DNA of 11,135 nt. Origin: Actinomycetes bacterium (GTDB taxonomy: Bacteria; Actinomycetota; Acidimicrobiia; Acidimicrobiales; Palsa-688). The stretch is taken from contig JAKAQB010000092.1 in NCBI GenBank assembly GCA_021811865.1, positions 1-11,135 of the forward strand. The letters run 5' to 3'. The notes below the pieces were generated by a model. That model made no database searches. It was not told where the DNA came from and saw nothing but the letters and a program-made list of their open reading frames with translations. This document shows positions 1-6,100 of the stretch, piece by piece. The stretch's first letter is position 1. Each line of letters opens with the position of its first letter. Position numbers and translations under genes: made by a program.

Positions 1-638
1 AGCACCTCGCCGGCCCGTAGCCCGCAGAACACCATGAGCCCGGCGATCGCCCGGTCCCGAAGGCTCCGGAGGCTTCCCACGAGTGCGGTGAGCTCCCGGC
101 GGTCGAGCGATCTCGGCAGGCGGCGGGGCTCTCGCAGGCGCAACGGCGAGCGGTAACGGGGGCGGCGGTCCACGTGTGCGAGCAGCCCGGCGCGCTCCCC
201 GACCGTGAGACGTCTCGCCTCTTTGCCCTTGGGCACCGGATTGCGGGCCTCGGGGTCGCGCATCTGGCGGAACGAGAACATGCCCGCGATCGCCGCCAGG
301 CGGTGGTTGATCGTGGCCGGCGCGTAGCCATTGGCACGCTGGCCGTCCATGCGCACCACATTGGGGCCTGGCCGTCCCGGCACGCTCGCCTGGCGACACG
401 CCGCCAGGAACCGCAACAGCACGTCGGTGGTCACCGCGTCGAGTTCGATCGCTTCGTCTTTGAGCCACCGGCAGAACGGGAGCAACGAGAAGGCGTAGGC
501 GCGGACGGTCTGTGGCGAGTAGTTCCGATCCGCGAGGTAGCCGAGGTAGTCGTTCGCAAGGACGACCGCGTCGCTTGTGGGGCCGGGCCCGATCCGCCAC
601 GCTCCTCCGCCACGCACGACCCTCAGCTTGTCTGTCAT
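1..638 (-). CDS. Tyrosine recombinase/integrase, N-terminal part (cut by window edge)
   Basis: A reading frame from ATG at 638 stays open to the left edge (212 complete codons), so only the N-terminal two thirds or so are present. Residues about 25-125 look like the SAM-like core-binding domain of tyrosine recombinases (YLADRNYSPQTVRAYAFSL, then the NHRLAAIAGMFSF helix). The catalytic domain begins near residue 178, and its first catalytic arginine is visible in CGLRAGEV (R208) just before the edge. The family cuts and rejoins DNA through a covalent 3'-phosphotyrosine; the remaining catalytic residues (K, HxxR, H, Y) lie outside the window. No convincing Shine-Dalgarno precedes the ATG, so the start is the best available rather than proven. 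It could be a phage- or element-borne integrase or a XerD-like enzyme. The family is clear; the substrate is unknown. Confidence 0.85.
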   Translation of the reverse strand, partial: MTDKLRVVRGGGAWRIGPGPTSDAVVLANDYLGYLADRNYSPQTVRAYAFSLLPFCRWLKDEAIELDAVTTDVLLRFLAACRQASVPGRPGPNVVRMDGQRANGYAPATINHRLAAIAGMFSFRQMRDPEARNPVPKGKEARRLTVGERAGLLAHVDRRPRYRSPLRLREPRRLPRSLDRRELTALVGSLRSLRDRAIAGLMVFCGLRAGEV

Positions 639-687
639 GGGACATCAGTAACGCGCGACGTCCCTGTCGAGAACAAGGGGCAAAGCC

Positions 688-733
688 TGTGGATCTGTGG
701 AAGTGCTCATCCACAAGATCAACAGTATCCACA
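688..733. repeat. Cluster of DnaA-box-like 9-mers upstream of the integrase gene
   Basis: Four 9-mers resembling the DnaA box TTATCCACA lie within 46 bp. Two are on the + strand: TCATCCACA at 707-715 and GTATCCACA at 725-733, each with one mismatch. Two more are on the - strand: the complements of 688-696 (two mismatches) and 696-704 (three mismatches). The pair TGTGGAT (688-694) and ATCCACA (709-715) also forms an inverted repeat. No replication gene is nearby, so this may equally be an operator for the divergent integrase promoter. Seen: the repeats. Function: unproven. Confidence 0.4.
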
Positions 734-757
734 GCCTACCGCTACCCCTCGCCGTAT

Positions 758-784
758 TGGCCGGTCAACAGGCTTAACCGGCCA
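758..784. repeat. Inverted repeat with 8-bp arms
   Basis: TGGCCGGT (758-765) and ACCGGCCA (777-784) form a perfect 8-bp stem with an 11-nt loop. No T-run follows on either strand, so a classic intrinsic terminator is not supported. The right arm overlaps the 3' end of the IS3 remnant, at the point where its sequence stops resembling the family. It may therefore mark an old junction. Confidence 0.4.
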
Positions 785-858
785 CCGTCCCGATCGAGGG
801 CCGGGCACCGATCTCCTCCAGACGCTCGGTGAAGCGCACGGAGGTGAGCTGCCTGCCT
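774..858 (-). pseudogene. Remnant of an IS3-family OrfB transposase (DDE domain scrap)
   Basis: Read on the minus strand from the edge of the IS30 element, the frame gives Q-LTSVRFTERLEEIGARPS-IGTV followed by AG and a stop (TAA at 776-774). This matches the characteristic block after the second catalytic aspartate of IS3-family OrfB proteins (usually GSQYTSxRFTERL...PSxGxVGDSYDNA). The match ends at IGTV, where the normal GDSYDNA is replaced by unrelated sequence and a stop. Upstream it is cut exactly at the IS30 inverted repeat, and the sequence on the far side of IS30 does not continue it. Only about 25 residues remain, so it is non-functional. The family call rests on this one conserved block. 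Confidence 0.65.
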
Positions 859-882
859 GGGTTCAACCGGTCGAAGCAACAC
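859..882. repeat. IS30 element, left terminal inverted repeat
   Basis: It pairs with 2281-2304 at 20 of 24 positions; mismatches are at positions 3, 10, 16 and 17 from the tip. Both arms share the cores TTCAAC, GGTCG and GCAACAC reading inward. Similarity stops abruptly outside position 859. The TGA stop of the transposase (865-863) falls within this repeat. Confidence 0.8.
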
Positions 883-2260
883 GGGTTGTTCCATCTGATT
901 GTAGAAGAGCGTTGAGGGCCTCTGCTGGAGTACGCCAACCGAGCGTCTTTCGGGGGCGCCCGTTGAGAGTGAAGGCAACCGCGTCGAGGTCGTCACGGTC
1001 CCAGCGGTAGAGATCGGTGCCCTTCGGGAAGTACTGGCGCAAGAGCCCGTTCGTGTTCTCGTTCGTTCCACGCATCCATGGCGAATGGGGGTTGGCGAAG
1101 TAGACGGCGAGGCCGGTGTCGATCCGGAGCTTCGCGTGTTGGGCCATCTCGGTGCCCTGGTCCCAGGTGAGAGATCTCCGCAGGTGCTCTGGGAGCGTCG
1201 TGATCTTGCCGGCGATAGCATCACGGACCGCCTCGGCACCATGGCCGGCGAGCGGCGGCCCGTTCTTCACCTTCTGTCCTCGGTGGCCCTCCATGGGCGG
1301 CAGGTGGAGCAGCATCGTGTAGCGCGTGGTGCGCTCGACGAGGGTGCCGATCGCGGACTTGTCGAGCCCGATGATGAGGTCACCCTCCCAGTGCCCTGGG
1401 ACGGCGCGGTCCTCGGCTTCTGCTGGTCGTTCGGAGATCATCACCTCGGGGGTGATGTAGTTCTTCCCCCGCCCCTTCGCGCGCGCTCTTGGAACACGCA
1501 GCGCCCTCCCGGTCCGAAGGCAGGTCACGAGCTCGCGCTTGAGCGCTCCACGGCCTTGGACGAAGAGCGACTGGTAGATGGCCTCGTGGGAGATGCGCAT
1601 AGTCTCGTCGTCGGGGAAGTCGAGCGGGAGGCGCTTCGCGATCTGCTCGGGGCTCCATGCCCTTGCCCACCGGCGATCCTCGCGCGGCCCGTGACGCCGA
1701 CCCTTGAAACGAACGGTGGGACCTTCGACCGCCGTGCCGTCAGGCCGGGTGACGAGACCCGACAGGCGGTCCTCGACGTAGGCGCGGAGTTTCTCGTTGT
1801 GGGCGAGCCGCGCTTGCTTCGGACGCTTCCTGCGGCGCTCTGCATGCCACTGGGCAACCGTCGCCCGGTAGCCCGAAGAGTCCGCACGCGTGGCCGCGTT
1901 GCGGCGCAGCTCCCTCGAGATCGTCGACGGCTCGCGGCCGAGGTGGCGCGCGATCTCCCTCACCCCCGAACCACGAGCCCGCTCGATCGCGATCTCCTCG
2001 CGCTCGGCGAGCGAGAGGTATCGGCCGGACGCGGGGGCGAGACTGATCGGGCACATCCCGCCAGCCTCGCGGAACCACCTGGTGCCGACGGGGACCGACA
2101 CCCCTGCAGCGATCGCAGCTTCCTCGGTCGTCGCCCCTCTCGCGATCTGGCGCCAGAAGCGCTCGAGCTGATCACGTTGCCAGCCTGGCGGGTGTCCTGG
2201 CGAGTGCAACTTGCCTCGCATCGCCCAGGTCGCCCTTCGCTGGCTCTGCCTGGTCGCCAC
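863..2260 (-). CDS. IS30-family transposase (DDE)
   Basis: The 465-residue product catalyses cut-and-paste type movement of its own IS. A helix-turn-helix covers about residues 81-121 (LSLAEREEIAIE... IARHLGREPSTISRELRRN), typical of the IS30 DNA-binding region. The catalytic triad is visible as D294 (HWEGDLIIG), D367 (LTWDQGTEM) and E401 (PWMRGTNENTNGLLRQYFPK), giving a D-E spacing of 33 residues. The GTG start at 2260-2258 is preceded by GGAGGT with a 5-nt gap, fixing the start. At 465 residues it is longer than classic IS30 transposases because of an N-terminal extension of about 80 residues that contains a second HTH-like segment (ATTEEAAIAAGVSVPVGTRW). No frameshift or missing catalytic residue is seen, so it should be functional. 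Confidence 0.95.
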   Translation of the reverse strand: MATRQSQRRATWAMRGKLHSPGHPPGWQRDQLERFWRQIARGATTEEAAIAAGVSVPVGTRWFREAGGMCPISLAPASGRYLSLAEREEIAIERARGSGVREIARHLGREPSTISRELRRNAATRADSSGYRATVAQWHAERRRKRPKQARLAHNEKLRAYVEDRLSGLVTRPDGTAVEGPTVRFKGRRHGPREDRRWARAWSPEQIAKRLPLDFPDDETMRISHEAIYQSLFVQGRGALKRELVTCLRTGRALRVPRARAKGRGKNYITPEVMISERPAEAEDRAVPGHWEGDLIIGLDKSAIGTLVERTTRYTMLLHLPPMEGHRGQKVKNGPPLAGHGAEAVRDAIAGKITTLPEHLRRSLTWDQGTEMAQHAKLRIDTGLAVYFANPHSPWMRGTNENTNGLLRQYFPKGTDLYRWDRDDLDAVAFTLNGRPRKTLGWRTPAEALNALLQSDGTTRVASTG

Positions 2261-2280
2261 TTGCTACCTCCGTCATTGAG

Positions 2281-2304
2281 GTGTTGCGACGACCAGTTGA
2301 ATCC
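2281..2304. repeat. IS30 element, right terminal inverted repeat
   Basis: This is the partner of 859-882 (20 of 24 matches). It lies 20 bp upstream of the transposase GTG start, leaving little room for a promoter inside the element. Expression may therefore rely on sequence in or beyond this repeat. Confidence 0.8.
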
Positions 2305-2370
2305 GCTGTTGAGCGACGCTTCCCATGCCCACGAAACGGTGATGCAACGCCAGTCAGCGTGATGACGATC
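2305..2370. other. Short unassigned stretch between the IS30 element and the DDE transposon
   Basis: No gene could be recognised on either strand here. It is not the continuation of the IS3 remnant found on the other side of IS30. It ends with CGATC (2366-2370), which may be one half of a target duplication of the transposon to the right. Confidence 0.4.
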
Positions 2371-2390
2371 TGAAGCGCCGGCGTGGTTGC

Positions 2391-2426
2391 GTTGTCGCAG
2401 GACGCGGCGACAACGTGAGGAGGTCC
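2391..2426 (+). repeat. Left subterminal repeat of the DDE transposon
   Basis: GTTGTCGC (2391-2398) faces an inverted copy GCGACAAC (2407-2414), followed by GTGAGGA and GGTCC (2415-2426). The order GTTGTCGC, GTGAGGA, GGTCC recurs in inverted orientation at the right end (8721 down to 8684) with spacing differing by only a few bases. These are probably transposase-binding sites. This is inferred from position and symmetry. Confidence 0.5.
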
Positions 2427-2436
2427 GAGAAAGGCA

Positions 2437-2480
2437 AGGACCCCCTCGCTCCATCTCTTGGCAGAGCGCGAGGGGGTCCT
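2437..2480. terminator. Strong hairpin (13-bp perfect stem) before the first transposon gene
   Basis: AGGACCCCCTCGC (2437-2449) pairs perfectly with GCGAGGGGGTCCT (2468-2480) across an 18-nt loop. It lies just inside the transposon end and 11 bp before the GGAGG of the first gene. There is no U-tract, so it is not a textbook intrinsic terminator. Such a stem could block impinging transcription from outside, or sequester ribosomes in read-through transcripts, as reported for some insertion sequences. The structure is seen; the role is inferred. Confidence 0.5.
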
Positions 2481-2502
2481 CTGGCATGCCCGGAGGCATC
2501 TG

Positions 2503-3087
2503 GTGCTCAGCGTAGAGAACGATCCGATCCGCGTCGATGCCGCGCTGCGAGCTGGTCTTCTCGCCTGCCCGCACTGTGCTGGTGAGCTCCGGCCGTGGGG
2601 CAGCGCACGGCCCCGTGTGCTGCGACGTCGGAAGAGTGAGGAACGACTCCGCCCGCGGCGCTCGCGCTGTCGCTCCTGCGAGAAGACGTCGGTGCTGCTC
2701 CCCGACGTCGCGCTCCTCCGTCGGGTCGATGAGGCGGCGGTGATCGGCGCAGCGCTCTTCGAGGCTGCAGCGGGCGGTGGTCAGCGCAGGATCGCCGCCG
2801 TGCTCGGCCGTCCGAGAGAGACCGTGCGGGGTTGGCTCCAACGCTTCGCGGCGCGTGCCGAGCGGGTCCGGGCGCACTTTTCCTCCTGGGCCCTCGCGCT
2901 CGACGCCCGCCTCGACGAGATCGAGCTGCGCTCGACGCCGCTTGCCCGGGCGCTCGAGGCGATCGGCCTCGCGACTCGCGCCGCGAGCATCCTGCTCGGT
3001 CCCCGCCCGCCGTGGTCGTGGGCGGCCGCGCTCACCGGCGGGATGCTCCTTTCCAACACGAGCTCGCCCTTTCCGGTCCCGCACTGA
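2503..3087 (+). CDS. Transposon-associated zinc-ribbon/helix-turn-helix protein (DUF6431-like)
   Basis: The product is 194 residues from GTG 2503, which has GGAGG 6 nt upstream (2492-2496). A longer frame from TTG 2458 would begin inside the hairpin and lacks such a site. Residues 22-59 hold two CxxC pairs (C22-PH-C25 and C56-RS-C59), a zinc ribbon. Residues about 94-117 form a helix-turn-helix (RRIAAVLGRPRETVRGWLQRF). The C-terminus ends in a hydrophobic WSWAAALTGGMLLSNTS segment that looks like a natural end. This architecture, next to a DDE transposase and an ATPase, resembles the DUF6431 proteins annotated beside transposases; I base that on recollection, not on a search. A DNA-binding role in recognising transposon ends, choosing targets or regulating the operon is likely but unproven. 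The transposase gene follows after 52 nt. Confidence 0.7.
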   Translation: MLSVENDPIRVDAALRAGLLACPHCAGELRPWGSARPRVLRRRKSEERLRPRRSRCRSCEKTSVLLPDVALLRRVDEAAVIGAALFEAAAGGGQRRIAAVLGRPRETVRGWLQRFAARAERVRAHFSSWALALDARLDEIELRSTPLARALEAIGLATRAASILLGPRPPWSWAAALTGGMLLSNTSSPFPVPH

Positions 3088-3139
3088 GCGGCGAACCTCC
3101 TCTCCTTGCACTATCCGTGCCTGAAGAGGAGGAGAACAA

Positions 3140-4489
3140 GTGCCCATCGACGAACCACGATGCCGGCGCGACCGGGCGGAGGACATCGCGCTGTTCCGCT
3201 ACGCGCTCGTGCGCGAGGCAGCAGATAAGAAGCTGTCTCGCACCGGGCGGGGACGGCTCGTGCGCCTGCTCGCGGAGGCGACCCACACCGGACCCGACGG
3301 GACCCCGGTCACCGTCTCGCGCCCGACCCTCGACCGCTGGATCCGCACCTATCGCGCCGGAGGCTTTGCCGGGTTGCGCCCGACGCCGCGGCGCGTCGAG
3401 CCCCGCACGCCGGCAGGACTGCTCATGCTGGCCTGCGACCTGCGACGTGAGGACCCGTCGCGCACGGCCGCGCACATCGCCCAGATGCTCGAGGCGAGCC
3501 ACGAGTGGTCGCCTTCCCCGCGAACCCTCCAGCGCCACTTCGCCGCCCTCGGCCTCAGCCGTGCCGCGCTCACCGGCCAGAACGTCGCCTTCGGCCGCTT
3601 CGAGGCGACCCGCCCGAACGAGCTCTGGGTGGGCGACGCGCTCCACGGGCCGGTGGTCGGCGGCAAGAAGGCGATCCTGTTCGCCTATCTGGACGACCAC
3701 TCCCGCCTCGTCTGTGGCCACCGTTGGACCTATGCCGAAGACGTCCTCTCGGCCGAGGCGGCGCTCAGGCGGGGTGTCCTCAGTCGGGGCGCCCCTGAGA
3801 CCGTCTATCTGGACAACGGCTCGAGCTTCGTGTCAAAGCAGCTGCTACGGGCCCTTGCGGTGCTCGGCGCCCGCCTGGTCCACAGCAAGCCGCGGCGCCC
3901 GGAAGGCCGCGGGAAGGTGGAGAGATTTTTTCGCACGGTGCGCGACCAGTTCCTCGTCGAGGTCGTGCACTCGGAGATCTCCTCCCTCGAGGTCTTGGAG
4001 GAGCGCTTCGTCGCCTGGACCGAGCGCGTCTATCACCGCCGGATCCACTCCGAGACGGGTGAGACGCCGCTCGAGCGCTTCGGCAAGCTCGGGCCTCCCG
4101 TCATCCCGCCCGAGTCGCTCGTCCGCGAGGCGTTCTTGTTCTCTGAATGGCGGACAGTTACCAAGACCGCGACCGTGTCGCTGTTCGCCAACCACTACGA
4201 GGTGGATGCCGCCCTCGTCGGGCGGCGCGTCGAGCTCGTCTTCGACCCCTTCGACCTCGAGCACATCGAGGTCCGCTACATGGACACCTCCTTCGGACAG
4301 GCGGTGCCCCAGAAGATCGGCCGGCACTCCCATCCGATGGCGCGTCCCGCTCCCGAGCCGGGGCCACGGACGGGAATCGACTACCTCGGCCTCATCGAGG
4401 AGCACCACCGCACCGAGGTCGCGACCGAGATCGGCTCCACCCGCTACGCGGAGCTCGGCGATCTCGAGGCCGGCGGGGAGGAGCGATGA
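3140..4489 (+). CDS. DDE transposase/integrase of the retroviral-integrase superfamily (TniA/IS481-like)
   Basis: The product is 449 residues, starting at GTG 3140 with AGGAGGAG (3127-3134) upstream. It would cut the transposon ends and join them to target DNA. The N-terminus (about residues 57-81, VSRPTLDRWIRTYRAGGF) is a helix-turn-helix for end binding. The rve-type catalytic core contains D166 (LWVGDALHGP), D225 (VYLDNGSSF) and E261 (EGRGKVERFFR), a D-E spacing of 35. Residues about 335-385 (TATVSLFANHYEVDAALVGRRVEL) match the beta-barrel region that follows the core in Mu/TniA-like enzymes. Its stop overlaps the ATPase start (ATGA at 4486-4489), indicating translational coupling. It is longer than typical IS481 transposases and has a dedicated ATPase, which favours a TniA/TnsB-like system. 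The gene appears intact. Confidence 0.9.
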   Translation: MPIDEPRCRRDRAEDIALFRYALVREAADKKLSRTGRGRLVRLLAEATHTGPDGTPVTVSRPTLDRWIRTYRAGGFAGLRPTPRRVEPRTPAGLLMLACDLRREDPSRTAAHIAQMLEASHEWSPSPRTLQRHFAALGLSRAALTGQNVAFGRFEATRPNELWVGDALHGPVVGGKKAILFAYLDDHSRLVCGHRWTYAEDVLSAEAALRRGVLSRGAPETVYLDNGSSFVSKQLLRALAVLGARLVHSKPRRPEGRGKVERFFRTVRDQFLVEVVHSEISSLEVLEERFVAWTERVYHRRIHSETGETPLERFGKLGPPVIPPESLVREAFLFSEWRTVTKTATVSLFANHYEVDAALVGRRVELVFDPFDLEHIEVRYMDTSFGQAVPQKIGRHSHPMARPAPEPGPRTGIDYLGLIEEHHRTEVATEIGSTRYAELGDLEAGGEER

Positions 4490-5018
4490 TCGAGCAGGTC
4501 CGCTCCCACTTCGGCTTCTCGAAGATGCCCTTCGGCAAGGACCTCTCGCCCTCGGTGCTCCATCGCCACGAGGGGCATCGCGAAGCGGTCGCCCGGATCA
4601 CCTTCCTCGTCGCCGAGCAGGCGATCGGCGTCGTGACCGGCGAGGTCGGATCGGGGAAGACCGTCGCGGCCCGAGCCGCGGTCGCCGAGCTCGAGGCGTC
4701 CCGGCACACCCTCGTCTACCTCCCGAACCCGGCCGTCGGCGCGCGCGGGCTCTACGCGGAGATCGTGGCGCACCTCGGCGGTGAGCCCCGGTTCCACAAG
4801 GCCGCCCTCATCAGGCAGGCGACCGAGCTGCTCGGAAAGGAGTCAGCCGAACGGGGCCGGCGAGTCCTCCTCGTCGTCGACGAGGCGCACCTGCTCGATC
4901 CCGGCCAGCTCGAGGAGCTCCGCCTGCTCACCAATGCCGAGCTCGACTCAAAGAGCCCCTTCGCGCTCCTGCTCCTCGGCCAGCCGGCCCTGCGGGCGCG
5001 TCTTCGTCTCGGGAGCTT

Positions 5019-5024
5019 CGCGGC
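5019..5024 (+). repeat. Left copy of the 6-bp direct repeat flanking the RIT element
   Basis: CGCGGC here and at 8387-8392 bracket the insert. The uninterrupted ATPase gene needs just one copy (Phe-Ala-Ala-Leu-Asp). It is either a target duplication or, more in keeping with tyrosine recombinases, the crossover core shared by element and target. Confidence 0.75.
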
Positions 5025-5064
5025 TTATGTCGCGCGCGGGACTATGTCGCGTTGTCACTGGAGC
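5019..5064. repeat. RIT left inverted repeat (46 bp, perfect)
   Basis: It is identical over 46 bp to the reverse complement of 8321-8366. The outer 6 bp (CGCGGC) are host ATPase sequence at this side; the element-proper repeat is 5025-5064. Inside it, TTATGTCGCG (5025-5034) is repeated directly as CTATGTCGCG (5042-5051), 17 bp apart. An inverted copy, GGCGACATAA, sits further in at 5098-5107, overlapping the last bases before the ritC stop. Confidence 0.95.
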
Positions 5065-5107
5065 GTCCCGGTCGACGGGCAGGAGCGACAAGCACTCGGC
5101 GACATAA

Positions 5108-6100
5108 TCACAGCTCCTCCAGGAAGGCGAGGAGCTTGTCCGGCGGGTGATAGCGGCGGGGACGAGCGCTGCCGGGAGCGGTCCGGGCGAGAGCCCGCTC
5201 CTTGAGCGCCATGTCGGCGTGAAGGTAGATGTTCGTTGACTGCAGGCTGGAATGTCCGAGCCAGAGGGCGATCGTGGTGATGTCGACGCCGCTCTCGAGA
5301 AGCCTCATGGCCGCCGTATGTCTCAGGGTGTGCGGGGCGAGCCGTTTGCGAGTGAGCGAGGGGCAGCGTTCCGACGCTCCCGACGCGTGCTTGATGATGA
5401 GGCGCCAGATCGCGCTCCGGGTGAGCTGGCGGTCGGAACCCCGGCTTGGGAAGAGGGGGTCCTCGGGGCGCCCTTGACGACGTCGCATCCAGATCCGCAG
5501 CACGTCGACCGTCTCCTTGGTCAAGGGAGTGCAGCGCTCCTTGCGTCCCTTGCCCCAGCAGCGGACGTGCGCGCCGGAGCCCAGCTCGACGTCCTCGACC
5601 CGAAGAGCCGCCAGCTCCGAGACCCGTAGCCCGGTCTGCACCGCGAGGAGCATGAGGGCGTGGTCCCGCTGGCCAGTCCACGTCCTGCGATCAGGGCTCG
5701 CCAGGAGCGCGTCGACCTCGGCGCGCGTGAGGTAGCAGACCACCGCGTTGTCGAAGCGTTTCTCGGGGATGGCGAGGACGCGTTGGATGAGATCTGCCTG
5801 CTCGGGATGACGGAGGGCCGCGAACTCGAAGAAGGAGTGAATGGCGCTCAGCCGGGCATTCCGAGTCCGCACGCTGTTCCCCCTCACCGTTTCGAGGTGG
5901 CGGAGGAACGCGCCGACCCTGACAGCGTCGATGTCTGTCCACTCCAGCTTGGCCGGCGTCGTGCCGGTGGCATCGGCAAGGTAGGTAAAGAGGAGGCGGA
6001 ACGCGTCGCGGTACGCGGCGACGGTGTGCGGGCTGGCATGGCGCTGGCGGATGAGCCGATCGCCGAAGAAGGCCTGCACGGTCGGGGCGAGCGTCGTCAT
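5108..6100 (-). CDS. ritC: RIT tyrosine recombinase, third gene (RitC-like)
   Basis: The product is 330 residues, the third gene of the trio. An N-terminal SAM-like core-binding domain covers about residues 5-105 (SPHTVAAYRDAFRLLFTYL). The catalytic domain has R159 (QTGLRVSEL), K184 (CWGKGRKE), H257 and R260 (HTLRHT), H283 (LGHSS) and the nucleophile Y292 (STNIYLHAD), so the full set is present. The ATG at 6100 overlaps the stop of the preceding gene (ATGA) and has GGAGGTGA upstream inside that gene's last codons, so translation is coupled. The stop (5110-5108) directly abuts an inner copy of the TTATGTCGC end motif. The three Rit proteins are thought to act together on the element's ends; the division of labour is unknown. 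Confidence 0.92.
   Translation of the reverse strand: MTTLAPTVQAFFGDRLIRQRHASPHTVAAYRDAFRLLFTYLADATGTTPAKLEWTDIDAVRVGAFLRHLETVRGNSVRTRNARLSAIHSFFEFAALRHPEQADLIQRVLAIPEKRFDNAVVCYLTRAEVDALLASPDRRTWTGQRDHALMLLAVQTGLRVSELAALRVEDVELGSGAHVRCWGKGRKERCTPLTKETVDVLRIWMRRRQGRPEDPLFPSRGSDRQLTRSAIWRLIIKHASGASERCPSLTRKRLAPHTLRHTAAMRLLESGVDITTIALWLGHSSLQSTNIYLHADMALKERALARTAPGSARPRRYHPPDKLLAFLEEL

Larger units (their letters stand above)
859..2304 (-). mobile_element. IS30-family insertion sequence, apparently intact
   Basis: The element is a single transposase gene bounded by 24-bp imperfect terminal inverted repeats (859-882 and 2281-2304, 20 of 24 positions identical). Total length is about 1446 bp. The transposase stop codon lies inside the left repeat. 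No convincing target duplication is visible: the left flank is GCCT and the right flank GCTG. Flanking rearrangement after insertion, or slightly misplaced ends, could explain this. IS30 elements move through a circular or joined-end intermediate; nothing in the sequence shows present activity. Confidence 0.8.
4486..5205 (+). pseudogene. AAA+ ATPase of the transposon, 5' part, disrupted by the RIT element
   Basis: ATG 4486 overlaps the transposase stop and has GGGGAGGAG upstream. Codons 1-179 (to 5022) are authentic: Walker A GEVGSGKT (residues 52-59), Walker B RVLLVVDEAH (126-135), and a sensor-like FALLLLGQPAL. The pattern resembles ExeA/TniB-type ATPases, which in such elements bind target DNA and activate the transposase. 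At 5025 the RIT element interrupts the gene and the frame runs on as unrelated sequence to a stop at 5205, giving a predicted 239-residue chimera. The missing C-terminal part lies at 8388-8666, and the two parts join in frame. The truncated protein keeps the nucleotide-binding core but lacks the C-terminal lid region, so it is probably inactive or interfering. Confidence 0.85.

Noticed and set aside
174..1010. Long + strand open frame across the left integrase and IS30 end
   Set aside because: It is the antisense shadow of the minus-strand integrase and transposase. Its translation is Arg/Pro/Ala-rich with no motif, and it crosses element borders.
1085..2362. 425-codon + strand frame
   Set aside because: It is antisense to the IS30 transposase, which has catalytic residues, a ribosome binding site and inverted repeats that fit the minus strand.
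2458..2502. TTG 2458 as start of the zinc-ribbon protein
   Set aside because: This start lies inside the 13-bp hairpin and lacks a ribosome site. GTG 2503 has GGAGG at 6-nt spacing.
2832..4784. 650-codon + strand frame rich in Arg, Ser and Pro
   Set aside because: It is an out-of-frame shadow of the zinc-ribbon protein and DD35E transposase, typical of GC-rich DNA.
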